A DNA stretch of 64,000 nucleotides from Streptomyces sclerotialus (GCF_040907265.1 NZ_JBFOHP010000002.1:3806501-3870500); one strand, 5' to 3'. Shown: positions 38,626-55,361, counted from the stretch's first letter. Notes: generated by a model from the letters alone, not told the origin. Numbers and translations are program-made.

Positions 38626-40746
38626 TTACTCGCCCTTGGCCTTCGCGATGATCTCCTCGGCGACGTTCCGCGGAACCTCGGCGTAGGAGTCGAACTGCAT
38701 CGAGTAGCTCGCGCGACCCGACGTCTTGCTGCGGAGGTCTCCGACGTAGCCGAACATCTCCGAGAGCGGAACCAGGCCCGTGACGAGCTTGGCACCGTGG
38801 CGGTCCTCCATGGACTGGATCTGTCCACGGCGGGAGTTGATGTCGCCGATCACGTCGCCCATGTAGTCCTCGGGCGTGGTGACCTCGACCTTCATCATCG
38901 GCTCGAGCAGGGCCGGGGAGGCCTTGCGCGCGGCCTCCTTGAAGGCCATCGAACCGGCGATCTTGAAGGCCATCTCGGAGGAGTCGACCTCGTGGAAGGC
39001 GCCGTCGAACAGCGTCACCCTGACGCCGGTCAGCGGGTAGCCGGCGAGAACACCGAACTCCATGGCCTCCTGGCAACCGGCGTCCACGGACGGGATGTAC
39101 TCCCGCGGGATGCGGCCACCGGTGACCTTGTTCTCGAACTCGTAGCCGTCGCCCTCGAGGGGCTCGACCCCGATCTGCACCTTCGCGAACTGGCCGGAAC
39201 CACCAGTCTGCTTCTTGTGCGTGTAGTCGACGCGCTCGACGGCCTTCCGCAGCGTCTCGCGGTACGCGACCTGCGGCTTACCGACGTTGGCCTCGACCCG
39301 GAACTCACGCTTCATACGGTCGACCAGCACGTCGAGGTGCAGCTCGCCCATACCCGCGATGATGGTCTGGCCGGTCTCCTCGTCGGTGTGGACCTGGAAG
39401 CTCGGGTCCTCCTCGGCGAGGCGCTGGATGGCGACACCCAGCTTCTCCTGGTCGCCCTTGGACTTGGGCTCGATGGCGACCTGGATGACCGGGGCCGGGA
39501 ACTCCATCGACTCCAGGATCACCTGGTTGGAGGAGTCACACAGGGTCTCACCGGTGGTGGTCTGCTTCAGACCCATGACGGCGACGATGTCACCGGCGCC
39601 CACCGACTCGATCTCCTCACGCTTGTTCGCGTGCATGCGGTAGATCTTGCCGATGCGCTCCTTCTTGCCCTTGACGGAGTTCAGCACCTGCGTGCCGGAC
39701 TCCAGGCGACCCGAGTAGACCCGGATGAAGGTGAGCTTGCCGAGGTGCGGGTCGCTCGCGATCTTGAACGCGAGCGCGGCCAGCGGCTCCTCCTCGGAGG
39801 GGCGGCGCTTGATGACCTCGTCGGGGTCGTTGACCGCGTGGCCCTCGATCGCCTCGACGTCCAGCGGCGACGGCAGGTAGCGCACGACCGCGTCCAGCAG
39901 CGGCTGGACACCCTTGTTCTTGAAGGCGGTGCCGCAGAACACGGGCGTGACGGTGGTGTTCTCCGCCTTGCCGGAGCTGATGGTGATACGGCGGATGGCC
40001 GCGTACAGCTGCTCCACGGTGGGCTCCTGGCCCTCCAGGTACAGCTCCATGAGCTCTTCGTCGTTCTCGGCGACCGTCTCGAGGAGCTTGCCGCGCCATT
40101 CCTCGGCAGCCTCGATGTGGGTGTCCGGGATGTCGACGGTGTCGTACATCTCGCCCTTGGCGGCCTCGGCGGACCACAGCAGGGCCTTCATGCTGACGAG
40201 GTCGACGACGCCCTTGAAGTCCGCCTCGGTGCCGATCGGCAGCTGCATCACGATCGGGGTCGCGCCGAGGCGCTCCGTGATCATGTCGACGCAGCGGTGG
40301 AACTCGGCGCCGGTGCGGTCGAGCTTGTTGACGAAGCAGATACGGGGAACGCCGTAGCGGTCCGCCTGACGCCACACCGTCTCGGACTGGGGCTCAACGC
40401 CGGCAACGCCGTCGAACACCGTCACGGCACCGTCGAGCACGCGCAGCGAGCGCTCCACCTCGACGGTGAAGTCGACGTGACCCGGGGTGTCGATGATGTT
40501 GATGGTGTGGTCGACGTTCTCCAGCGGCCAGTGGCAGGTGGTGGCAGCAGAGGTGATCGTGATGCCACGCTCCTGCTCCTGCTCCATCCAGTCCATGGTG
40601 GCAGCGCCGTCGTGGACCTCACCGATCTTGTACGAAACACCGGTGTAGAACAGGATCCGCTCGGTGGTCGTCGTCTTGCCCGCGTCGATGTGGGCCATGA
40701 TCCCGATATTGCGGACCTTGGCCAGGTCAAGTGAAGTGGTAGCCAT
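38626..40746 (-). CDS. fusA: elongation factor EF-G
   Basis: Translocase GTPase, 706 residues. P-loop AHIDAGKTT begins at residue 18; [20 protein letters not shown] and [12 protein letters not shown] are G3 and G4. Domain IV holds [20 protein letters not shown] and domain V the C-terminal [20 protein letters not shown], close to conserved fusidic-acid positions. It lies 39 bp after rpsG in the str operon. Confidence 0.98.
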   Translation of the reverse strand: MATTSLDLAKVRNIGIMAHIDAGKTTTTERILFYTGVSYKIGEVHDGAATMDWMEQEQERGITITSAATTCHWPLENVDHTINIIDTPGHVDFTVEVERSLRVLDGAVTVFDGVAGVEPQSETVWRQADRYGVPRICFVNKLDRTGAEFHRCVDMITERLGATPIVMQLPIGTEADFKGVVDLVSMKALLWSAEAAKGEMYDTVDIPDTHIEAAEEWRGKLLETVAENDEELMELYLEGQEPTVEQLYAAIRRITISSGKAENTTVTPVFCGTAFKNKGVQPLLDAVVRYLPSPLDVEAIEGHAVNDPDEVIKRRPSEEEPLAALAFKIASDPHLGKLTFIRVYSGRLESGTQVLNSVKGKKERIGKIYRMHANKREEIESVGAGDIVAVMGLKQTTTGETLCDSSNQVILESMEFPAPVIQVAIEPKSKGDQEKLGVAIQRLAEEDPSFQVHTDEETGQTIIAGMGELHLDVLVDRMKREFRVEANVGKPQVAYRETLRKAVERVDYTHKKQTGGSGQFAKVQIGVEPLEGDGYEFENKVTGGRIPREYIPSVDAGCQEAMEFGVLAGYPLTGVRVTLFDGAFHEVDSSEMAFKIAGSMAFKEAARKASPALLEPMMKVEVTTPEDYMGDVIGDINSRRGQIQSMEDRHGAKLVTGLVPLSEMFGYVGDLRSKTSGRASYSMQFDSYAEVPRNVAEEIIAKAKGE

Positions 40747-40785
40747 AAGGCTTTCGTCTTCTCTCGGTCTCGATGTGGGTAGCGA

Positions 40786-41256
40786 CTACCAGCGGTAGTG
40801 CGCGAAGGCCTTGTTGGACTCGGCCATCTTGTGCGTGTCCTCGCGCTTCTTGACCGAAGCGCCGAGGCCGTTCGAGGCGTCCAGCAGCTCGTTCATGAGG
40901 CGCTCGGTCATGGTCTTCTCGCGGCGGGCGCGCGAGTAACCGACGAGCCAGCGCAGCGCCAGGGTCGACGCGCGACCCGGCTTGACCTCGACTGGAACCT
41001 GGTAGGTCGCGCCACCGACACGGCGGGACTTGACCTCGAGGGTCGGCTTGATGTTCTCCAGCGCGCGCTTCAGCGTGATGACCGGGTCGTTGCCGGTCTT
41101 CTCACGCAGGCCCTCCATGGCGCCGTAGACGATGCGCTCGGCGGTGGAGCGCTTGCCGTTCAGCAGCACCTTGTTGATGAGGGAGGTCACCAGAGGAGAG
41201 TTGTAGACCGGGTCGATGATGACCGGGCGCTTCGGGGCGGGGCCCTTACGAGGCAT
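40786..41256 (-). CDS. rpsG: 30S ribosomal protein uS7
   Basis: Head-assembly initiator at the E-site, 156 residues: [20 protein letters not shown], then [20 protein letters not shown] and [18 protein letters not shown]. It begins two bases after the rpsL stop region and is followed by fusA. S7 is the str-operon autoregulator in enterobacteria; no comparable structure is apparent in the 39-bp rpsG-fusA gap. Confidence 0.98.
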   Translation of the reverse strand: MPRKGPAPKRPVIIDPVYNSPLVTSLINKVLLNGKRSTAERIVYGAMEGLREKTGNDPVITLKRALENIKPTLEVKSRRVGGATYQVPVEVKPGRASTLALRWLVGYSRARREKTMTERLMNELLDASNGLGASVKKREDTHKMAESNKAFAHYRW

Positions 41257-41258
41257 TC

Positions 41259-41630
41259 TTACTTCTCCTTCTTGGCGCCGTAGCGGCTGCGAGCCTGCTT
41301 GCGGTTCTTGACGCCCTGCGTGTCGAGGGAGCCGCGGATGATCTTGTACCGAACACCCGGCAGGTCCTTCACACGACCGCCACGCACGAGCACGATCGAG
41401 TGCTCCTGCAGGTTGTGGCCCTCACCCGGAATGTAAGCGGTGACCTCGATGCCGCTGGTCAGACGCACACGCGCGACCTTACGCAGGGCCGAGTTCGGCT
41501 TCTTCGGGGTGGTGGTGAAAACACGCGTGCAGACGCCGCGACGCTGGGGCGAACCCTCGAGTGCGGGCGTCTTGTTCTTCTCGACCTTGTCCTGCCGGCC
41601 CTTGCGGACCAGCTGCTGGATCGTAGGCAC
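41259..41630 (-). CDS. rpsL: 30S ribosomal protein uS12, streptomycin-sensitive type
   Basis: Decoding-centre protein, 123 residues, GTG start at 41630: [19 protein letters not shown]. Lys43 (in [13 protein letters not shown]) and Lys88 (in [13 protein letters not shown]) are both wild-type, so none of the common streptomycin-resistance or ribosome-engineering substitutions is present. First gene of the str operon, with a good promoter about 210 bases upstream. Confidence 0.98.
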   Translation of the reverse strand: MPTIQQLVRKGRQDKVEKNKTPALEGSPQRRGVCTRVFTTTPKKPNSALRKVARVRLTSGIEVTAYIPGEGHNLQEHSIVLVRGGRVKDLPGVRYKIIRGSLDTQGVKNRKQARSRYGAKKEK

Positions 41631-42006
41631 CGTTTCTCCGGTTTCTGTGTGCCAGTCTCGGTAAAGCTAACCTGGAACTTCGCCGACCCACGAGGTCGGG
41701 TGTGTCGAATACCGCAGATTTCCTCGCTGGAACGAGGAGCGGCGGATTACGGTGTCGAGACCCGGCTTCGTACGCACCGGCACCGCTCGCCCGGAGGCTG
41801 AGGAGATGCGCGCACGGCAGGCCAGGGACACCCCAGGCACAAGGTCAGAGCGTACCTACCGCATGGGCTGCGGTCAAAACAAATGCACACGCGTAGGACA
41901 CGCCGGACTCCTACGGCGCTGCCGCCACCGTAGTGGGCTCACGCGGCCTACGGAAGGACGTCTCCGGCCCCGCTGCGACAGGCCCGGGCGCCCGCCCGCG
42001 GCCCGC
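41631..42006 (-). other. str operon leader and promoter region
   Basis: 376 bp without a gene between the DUF1707 gene and rpsL. It holds a strong promoter (41849-41877) and an approximately 210-nt transcribed leader. The leader includes small inverted repeats (ACCCACGAGGTCGGGT near 41687) but no recognised protein-binding structure. Confidence 0.6.
41849..41877 (-). promoter_or_regulatory. rpsL (str operon) promoter
   Basis: TTGACC (41872-41877), a 17-base spacer and TACGCT (41849-41854) on the minus strand, a good match to the principal-sigma consensus of actinobacteria (TTGACN, TANNNT). Start expected near 41842, leaving a leader of about 210 bases. Confidence 0.78.
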
Positions 42007-42537
42007 TCAGGTCTTCGGGAGCAGCGCCAGCAGCGTGACCAGCATCACCAGGCACCAGCCCCCGATCGCCAGCCAGCCGAGCACCACCCCGGTCAGCGCC
42101 ATGCCGTCGCCCCGCTCGCCCGTCCGGCGGATCTCCGTCCGTGCCTTGTGCCCCAGGATCACCGCGGGAACCGCGGTGACGCCCCAGGTCAGCGGGGTGA
42201 GCAGACCACAGACCATGGCCCCGGTCGCGGACGGATTGGTCCGCTGCGGCGGCACCGGCAGGAACGTCGGCGGGACCATCGGCGGCAGCACCATCGGCTG
42301 CTGCGGCACCGGCCCCTGCGGCAGGTCCCCGACCAGTAACTGCAGATCGGCGTAGGTCAGCGACTGGTAGGCACGCGCCACCCGCTGCTCGTACTCGTCC
42401 TGCGAGAGCCGCCCCTCGGCGAATCCCGCCTTCAGCACATCGACCGCCCGCTCCCGGTCCGCGTGCGAAGCACGCATGGCGGGCACCTGACGAGGCGGGT
42501 AGGCCGGCCGGCCACCCTGCCACGGTTCGAACGCCAC
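42007..42537 (-). CDS. DUF1707/DUF4190 membrane protein
   Basis: 176 residues. Residues near 20-75 form the DUF1707 module (MRASHADRERAVDVLKAGFA, LSQDEYEQRVARAYQSLTYADL). A Pro-rich linker follows. The C-terminal part has two membrane segments in DUF4190 style (VCGLLTPLTWGVTAVPAVIL and VVLGWLAIGGWCLVMLVTLL). Function unknown; such proteins are widespread in Streptomyces. It lies between rpoC and rpsL on the same strand, isolated from both by a terminator and a promoter. Confidence 0.85.
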   Translation of the reverse strand: MAFEPWQGGRPAYPPRQVPAMRASHADRERAVDVLKAGFAEGRLSQDEYEQRVARAYQSLTYADLQLLVGDLPQGPVPQQPMVLPPMVPPTFLPVPPQRTNPSATGAMVCGLLTPLTWGVTAVPAVILGHKARTEIRRTGERGDGMALTGVVLGWLAIGGWCLVMLVTLLALLPKT

Positions 42538-42593
42538 CTCTGAGACCTCCCCCCGGCCGGAGCGCTGACCGCTCCATCATCCCCCAGACACCG

Positions 42594-42628
42594 CAGGGCG
42601 GTCACCCGACATGAGGATGACCGCCCTG
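42594..42628 (-). terminator. terminator after rpoC
   Basis: Perfect 11-base arms (CAGGGCGGTCA) with a 13-base loop, starting about 50 bases after the rpoC stop; ends the rpoB-rpoC transcript before the DUF1707 gene. Confidence 0.85.
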
Positions 42629-42679
42629 TGGCTGCGTTCTCGTGTTGTGCCCGTGCGGAGCCGGCCGCCGCCGTACCGC

Positions 42680-46579
<3,900 letters not shown>

Positions 46580-46675
46580 TGTCGTCAATCCCTCTTTCAG
46601 GGTCGAGTCTCAATCATGGTCTGAGGGGGTCCGGGGTGGGGCCGGGACCTCGCTGGGAGGCCCCGGCCAGACCCG

Positions 46676-50158
<3,483 letters not shown>

Positions 50159-50321
50159 GAGGGGGTCCTTCCGAGGGCTCGGACTCACTACGCGCGTACC
50201 GGTCCCACGTCCGCACAAGCGGGAAGAAATCCCTGGTCAGGGAGGTCTGAACCGCAGTGCTGAGATGTGGGTATGCCCCTGGTGACGGGCAGGGAGCAGC
50301 TAACAGGCAGCGCAAAGGGTC

Positions 50322-50350
50322 AGTGTAGCCACTGACCACACTGATGTCCA
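50322..50350 (-). promoter_or_regulatory. rpoB promoter
   Basis: TGGACA (50345-50350), a 17-base spacer and TACACT (50322-50327) on the minus strand. Five of six at -35 and a TANNNT -10. Start expected near 50315, 157 bases before the TTG start of rpoB. Confidence 0.8.
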
Positions 50351-50403
50351 GCCCGGGTTTTCGGAGACCGGCTCTGCACCCAATCTCTCCTCCGGAAGGT
50401 GAC

Positions 50404-50418
50404 TCCCTCTAAGAGGGA
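50404..50418. repeat. palindrome upstream of rpoB promoter
   Basis: TCCCTCT-A-AGAGGGA, perfect 7-base arms about one central base, centred about 60 bases upstream of the -35 element. Possible regulator site; no binder is suggested. Confidence 0.45.
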
Positions 50419-50685
50419 TACCCCTCGTTGTAGTTCTTCACGCTCAGCGCCTGCTGCATACCGTGCGCCCCTGGGCGCACATCGATACTGCCCTCTTCGT
50501 CGGCGATCCATGCCTCGGACTCCGGATCGCTTCCGACGTCGCGTCCCTGAGAATTGCGCGCCGCGTGCTGTTCGTCAAGGCCCCCCACCCCTGCGAGATC
50601 GTCACGGGACGCACGGGCCGGACAACGAAGATCACCATACTCGCACGGGAGTGCGCGGCAACCCGGCAAGGACATCGGAACGCCG

Positions 50686-50717
50686 AAGGGCGACCACCCT
50701 GATGGGTGATCGCCCTT
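50686..50717 (-). terminator. hairpin after rplL (partial terminator)
   Basis: AAGGGCGA and TCGCCCTT pair, then after one mismatch CACCC and GGGTG, with a TGAT loop. It starts 60 bases after the rplL stop. Many bacteria have an attenuator or RNase III site here that gives more L7/L12 than RpoB. Confidence 0.75.
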
Positions 50718-50776
50718 GGCACGGGACCAGGCGAGAACCCGGATCCCGGAGGTGTTCAGTCAGCGACTGACAGAGG

Positions 50777-51166
50777 TCACTTGACCTCGACGGAGGCGCC
50801 GGCGCCCTCGAGGGCCTCCTTGGCCTTGTCGGCGGCGTCCTTGGCGACCTTCTCGAGGACCGGCTTCGGGGTGCCGTCCACGAGGTCCTTGGCCTCCTTC
50901 AGACCCAGGGAGGTCAGTTCACGCACGACCTTGATGACCTGGATCTTCTTGTCGCCCGCACCGGTGAGGATGACGTCGAACTCGTCCTGCTCCTCGGCGG
51001 CGGCGGCTTCGCCACCACCCTGACCCGGGGCAGCGGCAACGACGGCGGCCGGGGCGGCGGCCTCGACGTCGAACTTCTCCTCGAACGCCTTCACGAACTC
51101 GGAGAGCTCGATGAGGGTCATCTCCTCGAACTGCGCGAGCAGGTCTTCCTGGCTGAGCTTCGCCAT
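50777..51166 (-). CDS. rplL: 50S ribosomal protein bL12 (L7/L12)
   Basis: Stalk protein that recruits translational GTPases and is present in several copies; 129 residues. The N-terminal dimerisation domain is [20 protein letters not shown], followed by an Ala/Gly-rich hinge near residues 38-60 and the C-terminal domain ([40 protein letters not shown]). It follows rplJ by 110 bp. A partial terminator downstream separates it from rpoB. Confidence 0.98.
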   Translation of the reverse strand: MAKLSQEDLLAQFEEMTLIELSEFVKAFEEKFDVEAAAPAAVVAAAPGQGGGEAAAAEEQDEFDVILTGAGDKKIQVIKVVRELTSLGLKEAKDLVDGTPKPVLEKVAKDAADKAKEALEGAGASVEVK

Positions 51167-51276
51167 GGTGGCGGTCCTTCCACTAAATCGGCTGGTGCCG
51201 GATGTACATGTCGGCGGGCGTACGTCTGGCCCGCTGTGACCACTGCCTTCAGGCAGCGGTCAATGTGCGAGCCGAA

Positions 51277-51804
51277 TTACTCGGCACCGCCCTGCTCGGC
51301 CTTGCTGCGAAGCGCGTCCGCGGTGCGGGCGAACTTCGTGAGCGGGGCCTGGAAGGTCGCCGCGGCCTTGGCCATGGACGCCTTCATGCCACCCGCCAGC
51401 TTGGCGAGCAGAACCTCGCGGGACTCGAGGTCCGCAAGCTTCTTGATGTCGTCAGCGGAGAGTGCCTTCCCTTCGAAGACACCGCCCTTGATGACGAGGT
51501 TCTGGTTCTCCTTGGCGAAGTCACGAAGACCCTTCGCCGCCTCGACCGGGTCACCGGTCACGAAGGCGACGGCCGTCGAGCCCACGAGGTGCTCGTCCAG
51601 CACGGAGATCCCGGCCTCCTGGGCCGCGATCTTGGTCAGCGTGTTCTTCACCACACGGTACTGAGCGTTGTCACCGAGCGAACGACGCAGCTGCTTGAGC
51701 TGCGCGACAGAAAGTCCGGTGTACGCGGTGACGACTGCGGCGTTGGAGTTACGGAACTTGTCCGTGATCTCCTCGACAGCATCGACCTTGTCAGGACTTG
51801 CCAT
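51277..51804 (-). CDS. rplJ: 50S ribosomal protein uL10
   Basis: Stalk base anchoring the L12 dimers; 175 residues from ATG at 51804: [20 protein letters not shown]. Then [37 protein letters not shown] and the L12-binding C-terminal helix [20 protein letters not shown]. The longer frame to 51861 is rejected. A 464-bp upstream region holds a promoter and an attenuator-like hairpin, consistent with autoregulation by the L10-L12 complex. Confidence 0.98.
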   Translation of the reverse strand: MASPDKVDAVEEITDKFRNSNAAVVTAYTGLSVAQLKQLRRSLGDNAQYRVVKNTLTKIAAQEAGISVLDEHLVGSTAVAFVTGDPVEAAKGLRDFAKENQNLVIKGGVFEGKALSADDIKKLADLESREVLLAKLAGGMKASMAKAAATFQAPLTKFARTADALRSKAEQGGAE

Positions 51805-51853
51805 GAGCCTCGGCCTCCTTCCGGGTGATGAGGACCGCGCAGAAGGGGCTGGG

Positions 51854-51886
51854 CAAAACAAACGCCCCGGCGCAGGCGCACGGGGC
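51854..51886 (-). promoter_or_regulatory. attenuator-like hairpin in the rplJ leader
   Basis: On the transcript GCCCCG-(U)-GCG-CCUG-CGC-CGGGGC forms a 9-bp stem with one bulged U and a tetraloop, followed at once by GUUUGUUUUG (seven U in ten). It ends about 50 bases before the rplJ start. It has the form of an intrinsic terminator placed upstream of the gene it would control. Confidence 0.7.
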
Positions 51887-52024
51887 AGACTCGACCGGAG
51901 ACATACGTATCCGGGAGTTCTTCCTTCGTCACCTGCGCAGGCCGTCCGCAGCTAGCGGATCCTTCGGCCACCGCACACCCGAATGGGCGCACAGGGACAA
52001 CCAGCGGTCTTTGGCTTCCCCAGT

Positions 52025-52054
52025 ACGGTACGCGAACGGCCTAGGCCATAGCAA
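52025..52054 (-). promoter_or_regulatory. candidate rplJ promoter
   Basis: TTGCTA (52049-52054), an 18-base spacer and TACCGT (52025-52030) on the minus strand, giving a leader of about 210 bases to rplJ. Confidence 0.6.
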
Positions 52055-52196
52055 ATCCGGCCCGCACCCCGCGGGACGGGCTGGCACAGCGGACGACCAC
52101 CGGCGTCAGCCGGACAACGAAGCCCCAGGCCCGACGCGCCCTCGGAAGTGCTCCCACAGGCCTGTACAGCGCCGTACCGCCGCCGGTGCGCAAAAG

Positions 52197-52235
52197 GGCC
52201 GGGCCCCGCACCGACGAACGGTGCGAGGCCCGGCC
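52197..52235 (-). terminator. intrinsic terminator after rplA
   Basis: 17-base arms with a single mismatch (GGCCGGGCC...CACCG) and a 5-base loop, followed on the transcript by CUUUUG. It starts 34 bases after the rplA stop and closes the rplK-rplA unit. Confidence 0.92.
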
Positions 52236-52268
52236 ACAAGGCACAAACGCGCTACGCGCGCAAACGGC

Positions 52269-52991
52269 TCAGACCGCGGCCGGGTCCTCCTCGACGAGGA
52301 GGTTACGGGTGCGGTTGGCGTCCACCGGAACGCCGGGGCCCATCGTGGTGGTGATGGTGGCCTTCTTGATGTAGCGGCCCTTGGCGGCGGACGGCTTGAG
52401 GCGGTTGATCTCCTCGAGCGCCGCGGCGTAGTTCTCCACCAGCTTGGCGTCGTCGAAGGACACCTTGCCGATGATGAAGTGGAGGTTCGCGTGCTTGTCC
52501 ACGCGGAACTCGATCTTGCCGCCCTTGATGTCGGTGACAGCCTTGGCGACATCCGGGGTGACGGTGCCGGTCTTCGGGTTCGGCATCAGGCCACGGGGAC
52601 CGAGCACGCGGCCGAGGCGGCCGACCTTGCCCATGAGGTCCGGGGTGGCGACGACGGCGTCGAAGTCCAGGCGGCCCTTGGAGACCTCGTCGATCAGCTC
52701 GTCCGCGCCGACGATGTCGGCGCCGGCGGCTTCCGCGGCCGCAGCACGGTCACCGGTCGCGAAGACCAGGACCCGGGCGGTCTTACCGGTGCCGTGCGGG
52801 AGGTTCACGGTGCCACGGACCATCTGGTCGGCCTTGCGCGGGTCGACACCCAGACGCATGGCGACCTCGACGGTCGCGTCGAACTTGACGGACGAGGTGT
52901 CCTTGGCGAGACGGACGGCCTCGAGGGGGGCGTACAGACGCTCCTTGTCGATCTTCGCGTCCGCGTTGCGAAGAGTCTTGCTGCGCTTCAC
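52269..52991 (-). CDS. rplA: 50S ribosomal protein uL1
   Basis: Mobile L1-stalk protein that guides deacylated tRNA out; 240 residues, GTG at 52991: [20 protein letters not shown]. Signature: [20 protein letters not shown] and [21 protein letters not shown]. Follows rplK by 106 bp. In many bacteria L1 represses its own rplK-rplA mRNA; the target was not identified here. Confidence 0.98.
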   Translation of the reverse strand: MKRSKTLRNADAKIDKERLYAPLEAVRLAKDTSSVKFDATVEVAMRLGVDPRKADQMVRGTVNLPHGTGKTARVLVFATGDRAAAAEAAGADIVGADELIDEVSKGRLDFDAVVATPDLMGKVGRLGRVLGPRGLMPNPKTGTVTPDVAKAVTDIKGGKIEFRVDKHANLHFIIGKVSFDDAKLVENYAAALEEINRLKPSAAKGRYIKKATITTTMGPGVPVDANRTRNLLVEEDPAAV

Positions 52992-53097
52992 TGCTGCTCC
53001 TGAATGCAGTTACGCCATGCGGCTCGTGCCGCCTGGCAGGTGGAGTCGTGGTCCGGGCCAGCGCCTGGCCCTGCCACGTTGGTGCGACGAGGCTCGA

Positions 53098-53532
53098 TCA
53101 GCCTTCGACCGTGATGCCCATGGAACGGGCGGTGCCGGCGATGATCTTCGACGCGGCGTCCAGGTCGTTGGCGTTCAGGTCGGGCATCTTGGTGGTGGCG
53201 ATCTCGCGGACCTGGTCAGCCGTGATCTTGGCGACCTTGGTCTTGTGCGGCTCGCCGGAGCCCTTCTCCACGCCCGCGGCCTTCAGGATCATCTTGGAGG
53301 CCGGCGGGGTCTTCGTGATGAAGGTGAAGGAACGGTCCTCGTAGACCGTGATCTCCACCGGGATGACCCAACCGCGCTGCGACTCGGTCGCGGCGTTGTA
53401 GGCCTTGCAGAACTCCATGATGTTCACGCCGTGCTGACCCAGCGCGGGGCCGACCGGCGGGGCCGGGTTCGCGGCACCGGCCTGGATCTGGAGCTTGATG
53501 AGCCCCGTGACCTTCTTCTTCTTGGGAGGCAT
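53098..53532 (-). CDS. rplK: 50S ribosomal protein uL11
   Basis: GTPase-centre protein, 144 residues: [20 protein letters not shown], then [20 protein letters not shown] and [20 protein letters not shown]. The N-terminal Pro-rich segment is where thiopeptides bind; it is intact. L11 is also needed for RelA-dependent ppGpp synthesis. First gene of rplK-rplA, after a terminator that isolates it from nusG. Confidence 0.98.
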
Positions 53533-53661
53533 GCTCTCTCCGGGTCCTGTTAACCCGCGCTCGCGTCCGGCCGCTCGAATCCTGCGTCGACCTTCGGCTC
53601 ACGCGGCATGTGAGAGGTGTTTCGCCACCATCCGGTCATCCGGATGGAGGCATACCGCACA

Positions 53662-53689
53662 ACGATAACGGGTATAGAGGTGCGGCCAA
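53662..53689 (-). promoter_or_regulatory. candidate rplK promoter
   Basis: TTGGCC (53684-53689), a 16-base spacer and TATCGT (53662-53667) on the minus strand. The -35 overlaps the U tract of the nusG terminator. Start near 53655 gives a leader of about 120 bases. Confidence 0.42.
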
Positions 53690-53692
53690 AAA

Positions 53693-53737
53693 CCGAGCAG
53701 GTCAGGCCGGTCGCGATGACCCGCCTGACCTGCTCGG
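53693..53737 (-). terminator. intrinsic terminator after nusG
   Basis: Perfect 15-base arms (CCGAGCAGGTCAGGC) with a 15-base loop, followed on the transcript by UUUUUGG. It begins 22 bases after the nusG stop. Confidence 0.93.
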
Positions 53738-53758
53738 AAGTGCGTGTTCCAGAAGGGG

Positions 53759-54625
53759 TCAGTTCTTCTGGATCTGGTCGAAGCTCAGCTCGACCGGGGT
53801 CTCGCGGCCGAAGATCTCGACGAGGCCCTTGACCTTCTTCGAGTCGGCGTTGATCTCGTTGATCGTGGCCTGCAGCGTGGCGAACGGACCGTCGGTAACG
53901 GTGACCGAGTCGCCCACCTCGAAGTCCAGCACCTGGACCTCGACCTTGCGCTGCGGCGCCGGCTTGCCCTCGGCCTCGGCGGCCTCCTTGGCGGCCTTCT
54001 CCTCGGCCTCCGGGGCGAGCATCTTGACGATCTCGTCGAGCGTGAGCGGGTACGGGTCGTAGGCGTTGCCGACGAATCCGGTGACACCCGGCGTGTTGCG
54101 GACGACGCCCCAGGACTCGTTCGTCAGGTCCATGCGCACGAGCACGTAGCCCGGGAGCTTGTTCTGACGGACGTTCTTCCGCTCGCCGTTCTTGATCTGG
54201 ACGATCTCTTCCTCGGGGACCTCGGCCTGGTAGATGAAGTCCTCGACGTTGAGCGAGACGGCGCGCTGCTCCAGGTTGGCCTTCACGCGCTTCTCGTAGC
54301 CCGCGTAGGTGTGGATGACGTACCACTCGCCGGGCAGGCCGCGCAGCTCCTCGCGGAGCGCCGCGATCGGGTCGACGGGCTCCTCCTCGGCCGCGTCCTC
54401 GGCGGCCTCGGCGGTGGCCTCGTCGTCCTCGGTGCGCACCGCGGCTTCCTCGGCCGGCTCGCCGGCGGCAGCGTCCTCCGCGTCGAGCTCGTCGACGGCG
54501 TCGGCGCCCTCGACGATCTCCTGCGGGGTGTCGTCGCCCTCGACCTCGGCCGTAGCCGCCGCGTCGACGTCGGCCGCTGCCGCCGCGACGGGCTCGGCGG
54601 GCTCGTTCAGGTTCGGGTCAGACAC
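53759..54625 (-). CDS. nusG: transcription elongation/termination factor NusG with acidic extension
   Basis: Couples RNA polymerase to Rho or to the ribosome through S10. 288 residues from GTG at 54625. The first roughly 95 residues are an Ala/Glu/Asp-rich acidic extension of low complexity. The NGN domain starts at residue 100 ([20 protein letters not shown]) and continues with [20 protein letters not shown] and TPGVTGFVG. The C-terminal KOW domain has [20 protein letters not shown]. It lies 73 bp after secE, in the conserved pair. Confidence 0.97.
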   Translation of the reverse strand: MSDPNLNEPAEPVAAAAADVDAAATAEVEGDDTPQEIVEGADAVDELDAEDAAAGEPAEEAAVRTEDDEATAEAAEDAAEEEPVDPIAALREELRGLPGEWYVIHTYAGYEKRVKANLEQRAVSLNVEDFIYQAEVPEEEIVQIKNGERKNVRQNKLPGYVLVRMDLTNESWGVVRNTPGVTGFVGNAYDPYPLTLDEIVKMLAPEAEEKAAKEAAEAEGKPAPQRKVEVQVLDFEVGDSVTVTDGPFATLQATINEINADSKKVKGLVEIFGRETPVELSFDQIQKN

Positions 54626-54698
54626 TGTGGCTGCTTCTTCCTGGCTACAAGGGGTTGAACATGCGAACGGGCGCCCGCTTCAGGCGCCCATCGCGGGA

Positions 54699-54995
54699 TC
54701 AGGCGAAGACGTAATCGACGACTTCCTTGATTCCCAAGTCAATCACGGTTACGAGACCGATGACGATGACTACGAAGACGATCACCACGGTGGTGTACGT
54801 CGAAAGCTGGTTCCGCGTCGGCCAGACGACCTTGCGGAGCTCCGCGATGATCTGGCGGTAGAACAGTGCGAGCCGGGCGAGAGGGCCCTTCTTGCCGCGC
54901 TTGCCGCCGCGGCGGGGCTTCTTCTTCGACTCGGTCGCGTCGTCGTCCGAACGGCCACGCTCAGGCATGTCGATGGAGCCCAGGGCGTCCGTCAC
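54699..54995 (-). CDS. secE: preprotein translocase subunit SecE
   Basis: Single-span clamp of the SecYEG channel, 98 residues, GTG at 54995 after a GGTGAGGA site. A Lys/Arg-rich N-terminus (ESKKKPRRGGKRGKKG) is followed by the amphipathic helix FYRQIIAELRKVVWPTRNQL and one membrane segment (VVIVFVVIVIGLVTVIDL). Between tRNA-Trp and nusG, the usual actinobacterial order; probably transcribed from the tRNA promoter. Confidence 0.97.
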   Translation of the reverse strand: MTDALGSIDMPERGRSDDDATESKKKPRRGGKRGKKGPLARLALFYRQIIAELRKVVWPTRNQLSTYTTVVIVFVVIVIGLVTVIDLGIKEVVDYVFA

Positions 54996-55105
54996 TCGTC
55001 CTCACCTGAATCCGGGTCGTGGCCGTGCCGCGCCCGGTAGAGCCCGCACGGCGGTGCATTGCCTTACGTACGCGTGCACGCACCCTGGTGATGAAGTGCG
55101 TGTAG

Positions 55106-55178
55106 CAGGGCCGGAGGGACTTGAACCCCCAACCGCTGGTTTTGGAGACCAGTGCTCTACCAATTGAGCTACGACCCT
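55106..55178 (-). tRNA. tRNA-Trp (CCA)
   Basis: 73-nt cloverleaf. Acceptor arms AGGGTCG and CGGCCCT with G as discriminator; anticodon arm CTGGT-CTCCAAA-ACCAG gives anticodon CCA; T-arm loop TTCAAGT. CCA end is not encoded. Directly upstream of secE-nusG. Confidence 0.97.
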
Positions 55179-55191
55179 TTGTGGTTCCCCC

Positions 55192-55197
55192 AACCTA
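55192..55197 (-). promoter_or_regulatory. candidate -10 of the tRNA-Trp-secE-nusG unit
   Basis: TAGGTT on the minus strand, 13 bases before the tRNA 5' end, the right distance for a short leader. No consensus -35 at 17-18 bases. Confidence 0.35.
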
Positions 55198-55361
55198 CAG
55201 CATGCGACCGGTGCACTGTGTGCGCGGCCGACGACGACCCGTCGGGGAGCCAACGGTGGTCGAGTGTACGTGTTCCGCGGCCGGGCGTCGAACGGAAACC
55301 CCCGGGGCGGCCCGGACAAACCCGTGTACCGGGTGCCTGGCCGGTCTGCGACGATGCAGGT

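Larger units (their letters stand above)
50159..50776 (-). other. rplL-rpoB intergenic region
   Basis: 618 bp with no credible gene. In minus-strand order it holds an attenuator-like hairpin after rplL (50686-50717), about 270 bp without recognised features, a 7-base-arm palindrome (50404-50418), a strong promoter (50322-50350) and an approximately 157-nt rpoB leader. rpoBC is therefore probably transcribed both by read-through and from its own promoter. Confidence 0.7.
51805..52268 (-). other. rplA-rplJ intergenic region with rplJ leader
   Basis: 464 bp without a gene. In minus-strand order: a strong terminator after rplA (52197-52235), a candidate promoter (52025-52054), then a leader of about 210 bases that ends in a hairpin with a U-rich tract (51854-51886) just before rplJ. 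This is the position of the L10-binding leader in other bacteria. Confidence 0.75.

Noticed and set aside
38797..40734. 645-codon plus-strand frame opposite fusA
   Set aside because: Antisense shadow of EF-G, no recognisable protein features.
50409..50702. Short frames in the rplL-rpoB gap on both strands
   Set aside because: No ribosome sites, no similarity to known proteins, and the region is explained as leader and promoter.
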